Assembly: GCF_013385145.1 (NCBI RefSeq)
Contig: NZ_JABZEC010000006.1
Location: 1-64,000 of the forward strand
Direction of reading: 5' to 3'
Length of the DNA: 64,000 nt
DNA from: Bombilactobacillus apium
GTDB taxonomy: Bacteria > Bacillota > Bacilli > Lactobacillales > Lactobacillaceae
In this document: positions 1 through 9,854 of the stretch, piece after piece
How positions within the stretch are numbered: the stretch's first letter is position 1
How the letters are laid out: the number at the start of each line of letters is the position of its first letter
Notes under the pieces: generated by a model
Seen by the model: only the letters and a program-made list of their open reading frames with translations
Told to the model about the DNA's origin: nothing
Databases searched by the model: none
Program-made: the position numbers and the translations under genes

Positions 1-41
1 GTTGGTGGGAAACTACCTGCGAGGATTGGTCGTTGCCACGC
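1..41 (+). rRNA. rrf: 5S ribosomal RNA, 3' end (partial)
   Basis: The first bases, ending in CGTTGCCACGC, match the conserved 3' third of Bacillota 5S rRNA (GTTGGTGGGAAACTACCTGCG, then the closing strand of the terminal stem). The 5' part lies outside the window. It is followed after 9 bp by a tRNA cluster, the usual layout at the end of a lactobacillus rRNA operon. The exact 3' end is estimated. Confidence 0.85.
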
Positions 42-50
42 TGTTGTAAT

Positions 51-123
51 TCCGGTTTAGCTCAGTTGGTAGAGCATCTGACTGTTAATCAGGGTGTCGT
101 CAGTTCGAGTCTGACAACCGGAG
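51..123 (+). tRNA. tRNA-Asn (GTT)
   Basis: A 73-nt cloverleaf. The acceptor stem TCCGGTT pairs with AACCGGA, and the anticodon loop ACTGTTAAT carries GTT. The T-loop has GTTCGAGTC. No CCA is encoded. It is the first tRNA after the 5S gene. Confidence 0.95.
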
Positions 124-132
124 TTTTGTTTT

Positions 133-222
133 GGAGAGTTGTCCGAGTGGCTGAAGGAGCATGATTGGAAATCATGTATACGGATTATTTCTGTATCAAG
201 GGTTCAAATCCCTTACTCTCCG
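133..222 (+). tRNA. tRNA-Ser (GGA)
   Basis: A 90-nt class II tRNA with a long variable arm. The acceptor GGAGAGT pairs with ACTCTCC, and the anticodon stem-loop GATTGGAAATC gives GGA, a serine anticodon. It follows tRNA-Asn by 9 bp in the same transcript. Confidence 0.95.
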
Positions 223-232
223 TTATTTGACT

Positions 233-304
233 GACCCGTTGGTCAAGTGGTTAAGACACCGCCCTTTCACGGCGGTAACATGGGTTCAAATCCCGTACGG
301 GTCA
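233..304 (+). tRNA. tRNA-Glu (TTC), copy 1
   Basis: A 72-nt cloverleaf with acceptor GACCCGT pairing ACGGGTC and anticodon TTC in CCTTTCACG. An identical copy lies 190 bp downstream (423-494). Confidence 0.95.
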
Positions 305-310
305 TATTTT

Positions 311-383
311 GGAAGTTTAGCTCAGTTGGGAGAGCGTCTGCCTTACAAGCAGAGGGTCACAGGTTCGAGCCCTGTAACTTCCA
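311..383 (+). tRNA. tRNA-Val (TAC), copy 1
   Basis: A 73-nt cloverleaf with acceptor GGAAGTT pairing AACTTCC and anticodon TAC in the loop CTTACAA. An identical copy lies at 501-573. Confidence 0.95.
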
Positions 384-422
384 TTGTTTCACCTAGTTCT
401 AATCTTTATTTTTTATGAGACT

Positions 423-494
423 GACCCGTTGGTCAAGTGGTTAAGACACCGCCCTTTCACGGCGGTAACATGGGTTCAAATCCCGTACGGGTCA
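423..494 (+). tRNA. tRNA-Glu (TTC), copy 2
   Basis: Identical in sequence to the tRNA-Glu at 233-304. It belongs to the second unit of the tandem duplication. Confidence 0.95.
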
Positions 495-500
495 TATTTT

Positions 501-573
501 GGAAGTTTAGCTCAGTTGGGAGAGCGTCTGCCTTACAAGCAGAGGGTCACAGGTTCGAGCCCTGTAACTTCCA
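501..573 (+). tRNA. tRNA-Val (TAC), copy 2
   Basis: Identical in sequence to the tRNA-Val at 311-383. It is the last tRNA of the cluster and is followed by a terminator. Confidence 0.95.
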
Positions 574-591
574 TATGTATCATCACTTTTT

Positions 592-613
592 AAGCCCTTA
601 GGGGCTTTTTTTA
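592..613 (+). terminator. Rho-independent terminator of the rRNA/tRNA operon
   Basis: AAGCCC-TTA-GGGGCTT followed by a run of T. It lies 18 bp after the last tRNA. Confidence 0.85.
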
Positions 614-640
614 TTTGAAATTAAAATAACTAGCCTTACT

Positions 641-1300
641 TTAGAGTAGTAGGGCTAGGGAAAGAAGAATTCTGATGAAATTGAACCAAGCAGATTGTTG
701 AAAAATATTAGGTTTATAATGTTGAGTAATTCGAATAATCATAATCAAGAAGATACTAATCAAAAGGTTATTAAAAGAAACATATTCTAATAGGAATAGA
801 GCTCCTAAAATTAAGGTTGGACAGAATACTCCTAAAATGATTCTTTTGACGAGGATTAGACTGAGAATAACAGTATTGATAGCTAAGATCATCATGACGA
901 ATTTGTAAGATAGAAAGTGAAAAATTGTGTAAATTAAGGGTAACGTAGTGAAAACGGGAATGATCAACTGCTGAATGATCGGAGTAAAGGGTCGATTTTT
1001 AGCTAGAAAGATTAATCCTAGTTGGCAAATTAAAAGGATTACTAAATGGTAATTAATCATCTTAGTCTTTAGAAAAATTAAAACCAGCATGGCTAAGAGA
1101 GTATAGATTAAATTGAAGTATTTATTAGGATGCAAGGGGGCGATTATTTCGTTATAAAAACCAAGCAAAAAAATCATGATTAGTGTTAAAGTGACATTGC
1201 GATCCCAAATAGCAGGATATTTTAAACTTAATAGCCAAGGATAGATGGCAATACTACTACAAAAAATTCCCAATTTAAACAGGGGTTGTCCTAATTTCAT
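641..1300 (-). CDS. Polytopic membrane protein, function unknown
   Basis: The product is 219 residues, mostly hydrophobic, with about seven or eight membrane segments and short polar loops. I do not recognise a family signature. It is convergent with the tRNA operon and divergent from cfa, from which it is separated by 105 bp. The ribosome site in front of the ATG at 1300 is weak (AAAGGC about 10 nt upstream), so the start is only moderately supported. It may be an integral membrane protein of a lactobacillus-specific family; no catalytic motif is visible. Confidence 0.7.
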   Translation of the reverse strand: MKLGQPLFKLGIFCSSIAIYPWLLSLKYPAIWDRNVTLTLIMIFLLGFYNEIIAPLHPNKYFNLIYTLLAMLVLIFLKTKMINYHLVILLICQLGLIFLAKNRPFTPIIQQLIIPVFTTLPLIYTIFHFLSYKFVMMILAINTVILSLILVKRIILGVFCPTLILGALFLLEYVSFNNLLISIFLIMIIRITQHYKPNIFQQSAWFNFIRILLSLALLL

Positions 1301-1405
1301 TAAATATCGCAGCCTTTTTAGTTTAATGCTTATATTGTATCCTAGAAGGCCGAGTGATTGAAGTATTTCTATAAGAGATCGTAAATTTTTAAAAGAGGCT
1401 AAGTT

Positions 1406-2575
1406 ATGTTAGAAAAAACATTCTATAAAGAACTGTTAAAAAATTCTTTCGATATCCCAATTGCAGTAACTTATTGGGATCAAAAAACAGAGCAGTACGG
1501 TCAGGGAGATCCAGAAATTCATATTACTTTTCATGAAGCAATTCCGATTAAGAAAATCATGAATAATGCTTCTTTAGCCCTTGGGGAAGCTTACATGGAT
1601 AAAAAAATTGAAATTGAGGGTAGTATTGAACAGTTAATTTTAGCAGCTTATCGTAACAAAGATAGTTTTCTCTACAATAAGAAACTTAAACGGATTATGC
1701 CGACAAGAAAGCATACCGAAAGTAAAAATCAAGAATATATTCAGGACCATTATGATTTAGGAAATGATTTTTATAAGTTATGGTTAGATGAGACGATGAC
1801 TTATTCCTGTGCTTATTTCACTAAAGGTAATGAAGATTTAAAACAAGCTCAGATTGATAAAGTCCACCATATTTTACAAAAATTGAATTCTCAACCAGGA
1901 CAAACTTTAGTTGATATTGGTTGTGGTTGGGGAACTTTGATGTTAACTGCTGCCAAGGAATACGGCTTAAAAGTAACAGGGATTACTTTAAGCTCGGAAC
2001 AGTATAAATATGTAACTCAAAAAATTCAGGATCTGGGTTTAACTGATGTTGCAGAAGTTATCTTGACTGACTATCGTGAATTAGAGGGGCGCCAGTGGGA
2101 CTATGTGGTTTCTGTAGGTATGTTTGAGCATGTAGGACAAGAAAACCTTCCAGGATATTTCCAAGATATTGCTAACTTCATGAAGCCCAATGGAGTAGCT
2201 TTGATTCATGGAATTACTCGCCAAGGTGTTGGGGCCTTAAACGCTTGGATTGATAAATGGATTTTCCCAGGTGGCTATATTCCCGGATTAAGTGAAAATA
2301 TTGATAATGTTTTACACGCTAACTTACAAATCGGTGATCTAGAAATGTTACGCCGCCATTATCAAAAGACCTTGGAGATCTGGGAGCAAAACTTCCAAAA
2401 ACATCTTCCAGAAGTGACAGCTATGATGGATGAACGTTTTACCCGAATGTGGGATTTATATTTGCAGGGTTGTGCTGCTTCTTTTGCTTCGGGAAATATT
2501 GATGTTGTGCAATATCTTTTAACCAAGGGCCCTTCAGGGCAAGGTTTACCTTTAACACGTGACTATATGTACTAA
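1406..2575 (+). CDS. cfa: Cyclopropane-fatty-acyl-phospholipid synthase
   Basis: A 389-residue SAM-dependent methyltransferase, the usual length of the family. It adds a methylene group from S-adenosylmethionine across the double bond of unsaturated phospholipid acyl chains, stiffening the membrane under acid and stationary-phase stress. Visible motifs are the SAM-binding glycine-rich VDIGCGWGT near residues 169-177, the family stretch YSCAYF near residue 132, and the C-terminal methyltransferase core with [10 protein letters not shown]. The start ATG at 1406 follows AAGAGGC. The next gene, metK, makes the methyl donor, so the two neighbours are functionally linked, although metK has its own leader. 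Confidence 0.93.
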   Translation: MLEKTFYKELLKNSFDIPIAVTYWDQKTEQYGQGDPEIHITFHEAIPIKKIMNNASLALGEAYMDKKIEIEGSIEQLILAAYRNKDSFLYNKKLKRIMPTRKHTESKNQEYIQDHYDLGNDFYKLWLDETMTYSCAYFTKGNEDLKQAQIDKVHHILQKLNSQPGQTLVDIGCGWGTLMLTAAKEYGLKVTGITLSSEQYKYVTQKIQDLGLTDVAEVILTDYRELEGRQWDYVVSVGMFEHVGQENLPGYFQDIANFMKPNGVALIHGITRQGVGALNAWIDKWIFPGGYIPGLSENIDNVLHANLQIGDLEMLRRHYQKTLEIWEQNFQKHLPEVTAMMDERFTRMWDLYLQGCAASFASGNIDVVQYLLTKGPSGQGLPLTRDYMY

Positions 2576-2640
2576 TTAGTAGAAGTTAAAAATTAGGATA
2601 TCGATTTGTTGCTTTTTATGATAGGATAGATAAGTTAAAT

Positions 2641-2700
2641 AATTCCTGATGGGCATTTAATGTTACCTGTAACCGAATATAATATGTAGGGGGAAATAAA
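2641..2700 (+). promoter_or_regulatory. SMK-box (SAM-III) type riboswitch in the metK leader
   Basis: Directly in front of metK lies TTCCTGATGG, then TGTTACC, TGTAACCGAA and an unusually strong Shine-Dalgarno GGGGG (2689-2693). The order of these blocks, and a pyrimidine-rich anti-SD able to pair with GGGGG, fit the SMK box known from metK of Lactobacillales, in which SAM binding hides the Shine-Dalgarno and shuts off translation. The call rests on motif order, not on a covariance-model search. Confidence 0.65.
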
Positions 2701-2701
2701 T

Positions 2702-3898
2702 ATGAATCAAGAAAGACATTTTTTTACTTCAGAATCGGTTTCTGAAGGTCATCCGGATAAAATGGCAGACCAAATTAGTGATGCCATTTTGGATGCCATT
2801 TTGGAGAAGGATCCACAAGCTCGCGTAGCTTGTGAGACAACCGTGACCACAGGTTTAGTGTTGGTCGCTGGTGAAATTAGCACCACAGCATATGTGGATA
2901 TTCAACAGATTGTGCGCAATAAAATTCGCCAAATAGGCTATACTGATTCAGCTTATGGTTTTGATGCGGATACTTGTGCCGTTATTGTGGCATTGGACCA
3001 ACAGTCACCGGATATCGCTTTGGGTGTTGATGAAGCACTTGAACAAAAAACAGGAGCTAGTGATGATCCTGCAGCGCAAATTGGTGCTGGTGATCAAGGA
3101 TTAATGTTTGGTTATGCGACTAATGAAAATCCTGAAATGATGCCCTTGCCAATTTTACTGGCTCATAAATTAACTTATAAAGTAACTAAAGTGCGTAAGA
3201 ATCGGGAATTAACTTATTTACGTCCAGATTCTAAGGCTCAAGTTACGGTGGAGTATGACGATAACTGGAAACCATTGAGAGTAGATACTGTGGTTTTGAG
3301 TAGCCAACATGATCCTGATGTTGATTTAGAAGATTTAAAACAAGATATTATTGAACATGTAATTAAGCAAGTTATTCCAGAACAGTTATTAGATGCAGAT
3401 ACTAAATTTTTAATTAACCCAACGGGCAGATTTGTGCTGGGAGGACCTAGCAGCGATACTGGATTAACTGGACGCAAGATTATTGTTGATACCTATGGTG
3501 GGTTTGCTCATCATGGTGGAGGTGCTTTTTCCGGAAAAGATGCCACAAAGGTTGATCGCTCTGCTAGTTATGCCGCTCGTTATGTAGCTAAGAATGTAGT
3601 TGCAGCAGGAATTGCCCAGCAAATTGAGATTCAATTAGCTTATGCAATTGGAGTTGCAGAACCAGTTTCAATTGCCGTTAATACCTTTGGCAGCAGTAAC
3701 TATCGCGATGATCAAATCATTGCTGCTATTCGAGCTAACTTTGACTTACGTCCAGCGGGAATTATTAAGATGCTAGACTTGAAGCGACCAATCTATCAAC
3801 AGACAGCTGCTTACGGTCATTTTGGCCGCGTAGATATTGACTTACCGTGGGAAAAGACTGATAAAGCAGAACAATTAAAAGAAACCATAGCAAAGTAG
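2702..3898 (+). CDS. metK: S-adenosylmethionine synthase
   Basis: This 398-residue enzyme condenses ATP and methionine to SAM, with release of phosphate and pyrophosphate. Family motifs are [13 protein letters not shown] (residues 16-28), [13 protein letters not shown] (from about 127) and the phosphate-binding [11 protein letters not shown] (about 269-279). The length is normal and the ORF intact. The start ATG follows GGGGGAAATAAAT, part of the presumed SMK riboswitch. It lies 126 bp after cfa, a SAM user, and 9 bp before an MFS exporter gene, with which it may share a transcript. Confidence 0.97.
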   Translation: MNQERHFFTSESVSEGHPDKMADQISDAILDAILEKDPQARVACETTVTTGLVLVAGEISTTAYVDIQQIVRNKIRQIGYTDSAYGFDADTCAVIVALDQQSPDIALGVDEALEQKTGASDDPAAQIGAGDQGLMFGYATNENPEMMPLPILLAHKLTYKVTKVRKNRELTYLRPDSKAQVTVEYDDNWKPLRVDTVVLSSQHDPDVDLEDLKQDIIEHVIKQVIPEQLLDADTKFLINPTGRFVLGGPSSDTGLTGRKIIVDTYGGFAHHGGGAFSGKDATKVDRSASYAARYVAKNVVAAGIAQQIEIQLAYAIGVAEPVSIAVNTFGSSNYRDDQIIAAIRANFDLRPAGIIKMLDLKRPIYQQTAAYGHFGRVDIDLPWEKTDKAEQLKETIAK

Positions 3899-3907
3899 GT
3901 TTGATAA

Positions 3908-5395
3908 ATGAACCGGGCACGGAAACAAACTAACGTTAAATTAGTCACTATTGCGGTTTTTATTGCTACTTTTATGACTGCCGTAGAAGGAACGATTGTT
4001 TCGACAGCAATGCCAACAATTGTTGGTGATTTGCACGGACTAAAGATTATGAACTGGGTTTTTTCCATTTATTTATTGATGGGAGCAGTGACGACCCCTA
4101 TTTATGGAAAGCTGTCTGATCGTTATGGTCGCAAGCGTTTGTTAAATCTAGGTTTGTTGATCTTTGTAATCGGATCTTTCCTTTGTGGAATTTCTCAATC
4201 AATGGGACAGCTAATTGGCGCCCGCTTTATTCAAGGTTTAGGGGCCGGAGCAATTCAACCCTTAACTTATACGGTGCTAGCTGATATTTATCCGCTGGAA
4301 AAAAGAGCGGGAATGATTGGCTTAAACGGATCTGCTTGGGGAATTGCTTCAATTGTGGCTCCCTTATTGGGAGGATTCATTGTTGAACAATTAAGTTGGC
4401 ATTGGATCTTTGTGATTAATATTCCCATCGGGATTATTACAATTTTACTGATTCAGGTCTTCTTACAGGAACGATTAACGGTTCGTCAGACTTCAATTGA
4501 TTATGGCGGAATTAGTCTCTTAACGGCAATGTTAGTTTGTTTGATGCTTGGTCTGCAAAATCTCAGCAATCTGCGCAATTGGCCACAAAGTGTATTTTTA
4601 TTAGCAATTGCAGGGATCGCACTTTGGTTCTTACTACGAGTTGAAAAAAAGCAGTCTGATCCAATTTTACCGCTACACTTATTTTCAAATCGGACTTTCG
4701 TAATTCAGAATCTCGATATTTTGTTGATTTCTGGTTTCTTGATTGGTCTGGAAACTTATTTGCCAATTTGGATGCAAAGTGTTTTGGGTCTGAATCCAGC
4801 CATGGGAGGATTTGCGATTACTCCTAGTTCCGTGGTTTGGCTAATTGGTTCTTTCATTTCAGGAAAATGGGTGGCTAAATACCCACCACATAAGATTACT
4901 AGTATTGCTTTAATGTTCTTGTTAACAGCCTGCTTAGTCTACTTATTCTTACCATTGAATACTCCATTTTTAGTTTTCTTATGCATCTCTGCTATTTATG
5001 GTTTTGGTTTTGGGGTTTCAATTACGACTTCAACAGTCACTGCGCAAAGTGTTGTTGATAAAACGGCAATTGGAACGGCCACGAGTTTTAATACTTTGGC
5101 ACGTAATTTAGGTCAGACCTTAATGATTTCTATTTTGGGAATTGTGATGAATGTGAATTTGAGTCAGGGAGTTCAAAGTCATCCTCATTTAACGATGGCT
5201 ATGTTGAATCAAATGATTAATCCAGCAACGGCAGGCCAGTTACCGCAAGATTATTTGCGAATTGCTCGCGGGATTGTTTATCAAGGACTTCATGCAATTT
5301 TCTTAGTTGGATTTATAGTCTTGGTGGCGACTTTTGTGATCAATCTGTTGGATCGGCATAGTCAAAGATTATTAGCGGAATACCAACGGGACTAA
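3908..5395 (+). CDS. DHA2-family MFS multidrug exporter
   Basis: A 495-residue integral membrane protein with about 14 transmembrane helices, typical of the DHA2 drug:H+ antiporters (EmrB/QacA type). The N-terminal helix motif EGTIVSTAMPTIVGDL and the loop 2-3 motif GKLSDRYGRKR are seen near residues 28-75. The substrate cannot be told from sequence. The ATG at 3908 comes 9 bp after the metK stop with a modest AGGTTTG ribosome site, so co-transcription with metK is possible. An imperfect terminator hairpin follows. Confidence 0.9.
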   Translation: MNRARKQTNVKLVTIAVFIATFMTAVEGTIVSTAMPTIVGDLHGLKIMNWVFSIYLLMGAVTTPIYGKLSDRYGRKRLLNLGLLIFVIGSFLCGISQSMGQLIGARFIQGLGAGAIQPLTYTVLADIYPLEKRAGMIGLNGSAWGIASIVAPLLGGFIVEQLSWHWIFVINIPIGIITILLIQVFLQERLTVRQTSIDYGGISLLTAMLVCLMLGLQNLSNLRNWPQSVFLLAIAGIALWFLLRVEKKQSDPILPLHLFSNRTFVIQNLDILLISGFLIGLETYLPIWMQSVLGLNPAMGGFAITPSSVVWLIGSFISGKWVAKYPPHKITSIALMFLLTACLVYLFLPLNTPFLVFLCISAIYGFGFGVSITTSTVTAQSVVDKTAIGTATSFNTLARNLGQTLMISILGIVMNVNLSQGVQSHPHLTMAMLNQMINPATAGQLPQDYLRIARGIVYQGLHAIFLVGFIVLVATFVINLLDRHSQRLLAEYQRD

Positions 5396-5417
5396 TTCAT
5401 TTTTGAAAAGTCTTTTA

Positions 5418-5458
5418 TACCCCAGAAAAGGTTAAATTTTTAATCTTGCTGGGGTATT
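5418..5458 (+). terminator. Hairpin after the MFS gene, probable terminator
   Basis: TACCCCAG (5418-5425) pairs with CTGGGGTA (5449-5456) across a 23-nt AT-rich loop. The T-run after the stem is short (TTTATG), so efficiency is uncertain. Confidence 0.5.
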
Positions 5459-5671
5459 TATGTTCCTAAGTTTAAGTTGTAGATGCTGATTTCTCTTAAT
5501 TATTTAAGCGCAAAGAATTATTTGCAATGTTTCTAGCGATAATAATTGAAGATTAGGGGTAATTTGAGATAGAATATTGGGATAGAATATATTGTATAGA
5601 TTGAATTGAAATTGAAAAAGAGCAGGAAAAGTTTGTTGTTCGTATAAAGTGATTTAAATTCAGTTATTTAC

Positions 5672-5699
5672 TTGATTTGTTCTGAAAAGTGAGTATATT
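5672..5699 (+). promoter_or_regulatory. Probable sigma-A promoter of the glucosaminidase gene
   Basis: TTGATT and TATATT with 16-bp spacing, about 50 bp before the coding start. The remaining intergenic DNA (5460-5670) is AT-rich and shows no ORF or structure I can support. Confidence 0.5.
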
Positions 5700-5749
5700 T
5701 TTAATTGTGAGAATAATCTATATAACTATAGTTTGGGGGATGAATATTT

Positions 5750-7102
5750 TTGGTACATGTGTCGGATCCTTTATTTTTAAGCGTCGAAAAGAAATTTTTG
5801 AGTAAATCAAGCCGAAGAATAGAAAATTTAAAGCTAATGGGGACAATTGGTGCCGGTTTATTCGCAAGTTGTGTCTTATTTAATATGTCAACAACTGTGA
5901 AAGCTGATGACGTAGATCATCAGCCGGCAATTACTGTGGATAAAACTAATGATCCTAACAGTATTGTAACTTCTAATGGTTATGGGGATGCGGCTTTCTT
6001 AAATTATTTAGGTTTGTCTGCCCAAAAACTAGCTAATAACAATGGTTTATATGCTTCGGTGATGGTAGCGCAGGCTTTATTGGAAAGTGGCTGGGGAACT
6101 AGTTCTTTAGCACAAGCTCCTAATTATAATCTTTTTGGGATCAAGGGCTCATATCAAGGATCAGCCGTGAATTTCAGTACTCAAGAAGATAATGGTTCTG
6201 GTAGTTTATACACAATTAAGTCTAATTTTAGAAAGTATCCTTCATATAAGGAGTCTCTAGAAGACTATGTTCGTTTAATTAGAAGTAATGGTCGTACTTA
6301 TTCTGGTGTTTGGCGACATAATGCCGATAGTTATAAAGTTGCAACCCAATTTTTAACCGGTCGCTATGCGACCGATACGACCTATAATCAAAAATTAAAT
6401 AGTATTATTGAACGTTTTAATTTAACTCGTTTTGATCAAGCTCCGAGTGATGTTGATCCAGTGGTTGTTAATGTTCAAGCTAATGATCAGACTAAGGCCC
6501 AGCCAGCACTTTATAAGGTAGAAGCTAAGAATAGTAAGTCGCAGGATGCTTATCAAAATCTTCAGGCACCAATTATTGTTCAAAATGACTTCAGTCGTCA
6601 CGATAGTGCAACAGCTGATCCAGATACGAAGGTGACAACTAGTCCGGTAGTGGATGAGACGACGGCTAAGTTAGTTCATGAAGATGAACAATATCAGAAG
6701 ACGATCTCAGCTTCAGTTAACAATTCAGATAGGAAAGGTGAAGATGCAAATTCTTCCGCTAAACAACAAGTGGCAAATCCTCAACCGACGCCACAACCAC
6801 AGCAGCCAGTTGTAAAACCAACTCCTGATAAACCGCAGACTCAACAGCCGACAGAACCCCAACAAAACGGGCAATCTGTCAATAAGCCTAGTGGACAGGA
6901 TAACTCCAACTCCTCAAAGGTGGAAACTAAACCTCAAGCAGAAGCTGAAAATAAGCCGGTAACTGAAGATGGACCACTTCAGCCTCAAACCGAGCTAGAA
7001 TCCATTTCTCCACTCTATAAAGTTACGGATTCCCTTAATAGCTCCTCAGCGACTGGAAAAAAGGCGGCTGTTAATTCCTTATATAAGATCAGTGGTAACT
7101 AA
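5750..7102 (+). CDS. Secreted N-acetylglucosaminidase-domain cell-wall hydrolase
   Basis: The 450-residue product has an N-terminal signal sequence (hydrophobic stretch about residues 30-47, probable cleavage after VKA near residue 52). A glucosaminidase (PF01832-type) domain follows at about residues 80-225, with the family motif ALLESGWGTS and the segment NYNLFGIKG. The last 200 residues are a low-complexity region rich in Gln, Pro, Lys and Ser with no recognisable wall-binding module. It should cleave the glycan chains of peptidoglycan outside the cell. The start chosen is TTG at 5750, preceded by GGGGGA at 10 nt. An ATG inside that ribosome site is out of frame. The non-ATG start and missing anchor are the only oddities. 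Confidence 0.85.
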   Translation: MVHVSDPLFLSVEKKFLSKSSRRIENLKLMGTIGAGLFASCVLFNMSTTVKADDVDHQPAITVDKTNDPNSIVTSNGYGDAAFLNYLGLSAQKLANNNGLYASVMVAQALLESGWGTSSLAQAPNYNLFGIKGSYQGSAVNFSTQEDNGSGSLYTIKSNFRKYPSYKESLEDYVRLIRSNGRTYSGVWRHNADSYKVATQFLTGRYATDTTYNQKLNSIIERFNLTRFDQAPSDVDPVVVNVQANDQTKAQPALYKVEAKNSKSQDAYQNLQAPIIVQNDFSRHDSATADPDTKVTTSPVVDETTAKLVHEDEQYQKTISASVNNSDRKGEDANSSAKQQVANPQPTPQPQQPVVKPTPDKPQTQQPTEPQQNGQSVNKPSGQDNSNSSKVETKPQAEAENKPVTEDGPLQPQTELESISPLYKVTDSLNSSSATGKKAAVNSLYKISGN

Positions 7103-7139
7103 TTAAAAATCAAAACTTGCACCGACTTGGATCTTAAAT

Positions 7140-7395
7140 TATAATATCGTCATAACTATTAGTTAGGTGAAGATAAAGTAGTAGTTGTTTACCCCTTTTT
7201 AGAGAGTGGATCATGGCTGAAAATCCATAAGGGACGACAATGAACTTATTTTCTTCAACATATTATAGAATAATCACTTTTCCGGGGTATCGTTAACTAC
7301 GTAAGTGCGCCATTAATTTAATGGTGAACCTAGGTGGTACCGCGGTAATTTCGTCCTATTGCAAGTTAAAGCAATGGGACTTTTTATTTAGGAGG
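7140..7395 (+). promoter_or_regulatory. T-box leader of leuS
   Basis: The invariant T-box AGGTGGTACCGCGG is at 7332-7345, followed by the terminator stem GTCCTATTGC/GCAATGGGAC (7353-7380) and a T-run. Uncharged tRNA-Leu should stabilise the antiterminator and switch leuS on. The 5' boundary is approximate, and I have not assigned the specifier codon. Confidence 0.92.
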
Positions 7396-7401
7396 AATTT
7401 T

Positions 7402-9822
7402 ATGAGCTATAACCATAATGTAATCGAGAAAAAGTGGCAGGCTTATTGGGCAGAACATAAGACTTTTAAGACAACCAATGATCCCCAGAAAAAGAATTAC
7501 TATGCTTTGGATATGTTTCCTTATCCTTCTGGGAAAGGACTGCATGTCGGCCATCCTGAAGGTTATACGGCTACGGATATCATTGCGCGGATGAAGCGGA
7601 TGCAAGGTTATAATGTTTTACATCCAATGGGCTGGGATGCTTTTGGATTACCGGCAGAACAATATGCGATTAAAACCGGAAATAATCCACGTGATTTTAC
7701 CCAAACAAACATCAATACTTTTAAACGTCAAATTAATTCTTTGGGCTTTTCCTATGATTGGGATCGGGAAATTAATACTACTGATCCGAATTATTACAAA
7801 TGGACGCAATGGATTTTTGAGCAACTTTATAAAAAGGGCTTGGCGTATGAAGCTAAAATCCCGGTTAACTGGAGCCCTGACTTAGGAACAGTCGTTGCTA
7901 ATGAAGAGATTATTAATGGGGTTACAGAACGGGGAGGATTCCCGGTTTACCGAAAACCAATGCGTCAGTGGATGCTTAAAATTACCGCTTATGCAGACCG
8001 CTTAATTGATGATTTGGATTTGGTTGATTGGCCCGAAAGTATTAAAGAAATGCAACGAAATTGGATTGGTCGTTCTTATGGGGCTAAGATTAAATTTCAA
8101 GTTGCCGATCAGGATGCCAGTTTTGAAATTTTTACCACTCGTCCAGATACAGTTTTTGGAATTACCTATATGGTTATGGCTCCCGAAAAAGAATTGGTTA
8201 ACCAAATCGTAACCCCAGAACAAAAAGCTGCAGTTGTGGCTTATCAAGAAGAAGCTGCCCACAAGAGTGACTTAGCTCGGACAGATTTAAATAAGGATAA
8301 GACCGGCGTTTTCACGGGTGCTTACGCAATTAATCCCTTCAACGGTGAAAAAGTTCCTATCTGGATTTCGGATTATGTTTTGGCTAGTTATGGAACTGGA
8401 GCAATTATGGCGGTTCCGGCTCACGATGAACGGGATTATGCTTTCGCGAAGAAATTTGGCTTAAAAATTAAACCTGTCATCAAAAGTTCAACAAATGAAG
8501 AATTACCTTTTGTCGCAAATGGAAAACATATTAATTCAGAATTTTTAGATGGCTTGGACAATAAAGCGGCTATCGAAAAAGCTTTTGCAGTAATTGCTGA
8601 ACGTCAAATCGGCAAGAAACAAACTAATTATCGTTTACGGGACTGGGTGTTTTCTCGCCAACGTTATTGGGGCGAACCGATTCCGGTTATTCATTGGGAA
8701 GACGGGACAACTAGTCTAGTTCCCGAATCAGAATTACCTCTACAATTACCGGCAGAAACTGATATTAAGCCTTCTGGAACAGTAGAAAGTCCCTTAGCTA
8801 ATCTAACTGATTGGGTTAATGTCGTGGATGAAAACGGCCGCAAGGGCCGTCGTGAAACCAATACTATGCCGCAATGGGCTGGGAGCTCTTGGTATTTCTT
8901 ACGCTTTGTCGATCCGCATAATGACCAAGCTCTGGCTGACTTTGAGAAGTTAAAAAAATGGTCGCCAGTTGATTTGTATATTGGGGGAGCAGAACACGCG
9001 GTTTTGCATTTACTGTATGCCCGGTTCTGGCATAAATTCTTGTACGATCTAGGTGTTGTGCCTACTCCTGAACCATTCCAAAAGCTCTTTAATCAGGGGA
9101 TGATTCTCGGCGGGAACCATGAAAAAATGTCGAAATCAAAAGGAAATGTCGTTAATCCAGATGATGTTGTTGAAGAGTATGGGGCTGATACCTTACGACT
9201 GTATGAAATGTTCATGGGACCATTAGATGCTTCGATCTCTTGGAGTGAAGAGGGCTTAGCTGGTTCCTATCGTTTCTTAGAAAGAATTTGGCGGCTCTAT
9301 ATCAATAATGATGATGACAATACTCTTCGAAGTGATTTTATCGTTGATCGAGACAATCCAGAATTGAAGCAAGTCTATGGTGAAACGGTCAAGAAAGTTA
9401 CTGATCATTTCCAAAAATTACAGTTTAATACGGCCATTTCGCAAATGATGATTTTCTCTAATGCGGTCAATAAGGCTGATTATTTCCCGCACCAATATGC
9501 GGAAGGTTTAGTAAAAATGTTGGCCCCAATTGTGCCGCACATGATGGAAGAGTTGTGGCAGAAGTTAGGTCACTCTGAGTCAATTACCTACGCTAGTTGG
9601 CCGACTTATGATGCTGCCGATTTAGTAGCTGATGAAGCAGAGATCATTTTGCAAGTAAATGGTAAATTACGCGATAAAGTAAAAGTCCCAGTAGGTACTA
9701 GTCAAGATGAGCTTGCTCAAATAGCTCTCAAACAAGAACGAGTCCAGCTATTCTTGAAAGATAAGGAAATCGTGAAGACAATTGTAGTTCCTGATAAAAT
9801 CGTGAACTTTGTTGTCAAATAG
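7402..9822 (+). CDS. leuS: Leucyl-tRNA synthetase
   Basis: An 806-residue class Ia synthetase that charges tRNA-Leu. The HIGH-type motif HVGH is at about residues 49-52 after YPSGKGL, and KMSKS is at about 575-579. Between them lies the CP1 editing domain that hydrolyses mischarged tRNA (TTRPDTVFG is visible). The ATG at 7402 with GGAGGAATTTT in front is the right start; the frame stays open upstream into the T-box leader but that part is not translated. Expression should depend on the T-box. The gene is followed by a flippase gene after 32 bp. Confidence 0.98.
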   Translation: MSYNHNVIEKKWQAYWAEHKTFKTTNDPQKKNYYALDMFPYPSGKGLHVGHPEGYTATDIIARMKRMQGYNVLHPMGWDAFGLPAEQYAIKTGNNPRDFTQTNINTFKRQINSLGFSYDWDREINTTDPNYYKWTQWIFEQLYKKGLAYEAKIPVNWSPDLGTVVANEEIINGVTERGGFPVYRKPMRQWMLKITAYADRLIDDLDLVDWPESIKEMQRNWIGRSYGAKIKFQVADQDASFEIFTTRPDTVFGITYMVMAPEKELVNQIVTPEQKAAVVAYQEEAAHKSDLARTDLNKDKTGVFTGAYAINPFNGEKVPIWISDYVLASYGTGAIMAVPAHDERDYAFAKKFGLKIKPVIKSSTNEELPFVANGKHINSEFLDGLDNKAAIEKAFAVIAERQIGKKQTNYRLRDWVFSRQRYWGEPIPVIHWEDGTTSLVPESELPLQLPAETDIKPSGTVESPLANLTDWVNVVDENGRKGRRETNTMPQWAGSSWYFLRFVDPHNDQALADFEKLKKWSPVDLYIGGAEHAVLHLLYARFWHKFLYDLGVVPTPEPFQKLFNQGMILGGNHEKMSKSKGNVVNPDDVVEEYGADTLRLYEMFMGPLDASISWSEEGLAGSYRFLERIWRLYINNDDDNTLRSDFIVDRDNPELKQVYGETVKKVTDHFQKLQFNTAISQMMIFSNAVNKADYFPHQYAEGLVKMLAPIVPHMMEELWQKLGHSESITYASWPTYDAADLVADEAEIILQVNGKLRDKVKVPVGTSQDELAQIALKQERVQLFLKDKEIVKTIVVPDKIVNFVVK

Positions 9823-9854
9823 GGGCTGTGAAATCGTTAGAAAGGAACCAAGCA

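Larger units (their letters stand above)
231..573 (+). repeat. Tandem duplication of the Glu-Val tRNA pair
   Basis: Bases 231-383 and 421-573 are identical over 153 bp, including the 6-bp spacer between the two tRNAs. They are separated by a 37-bp unrelated spacer (384-420). The identity of non-tRNA spacer bases shows recent duplication or continuing gene conversion. Confidence 0.95.

Noticed and set aside
161-593. Short open frames of 69-85 codons across the tRNA cluster
   Set aside because: They read through mature tRNA sequences and repeat with the tRNA duplication; no ribosome site.
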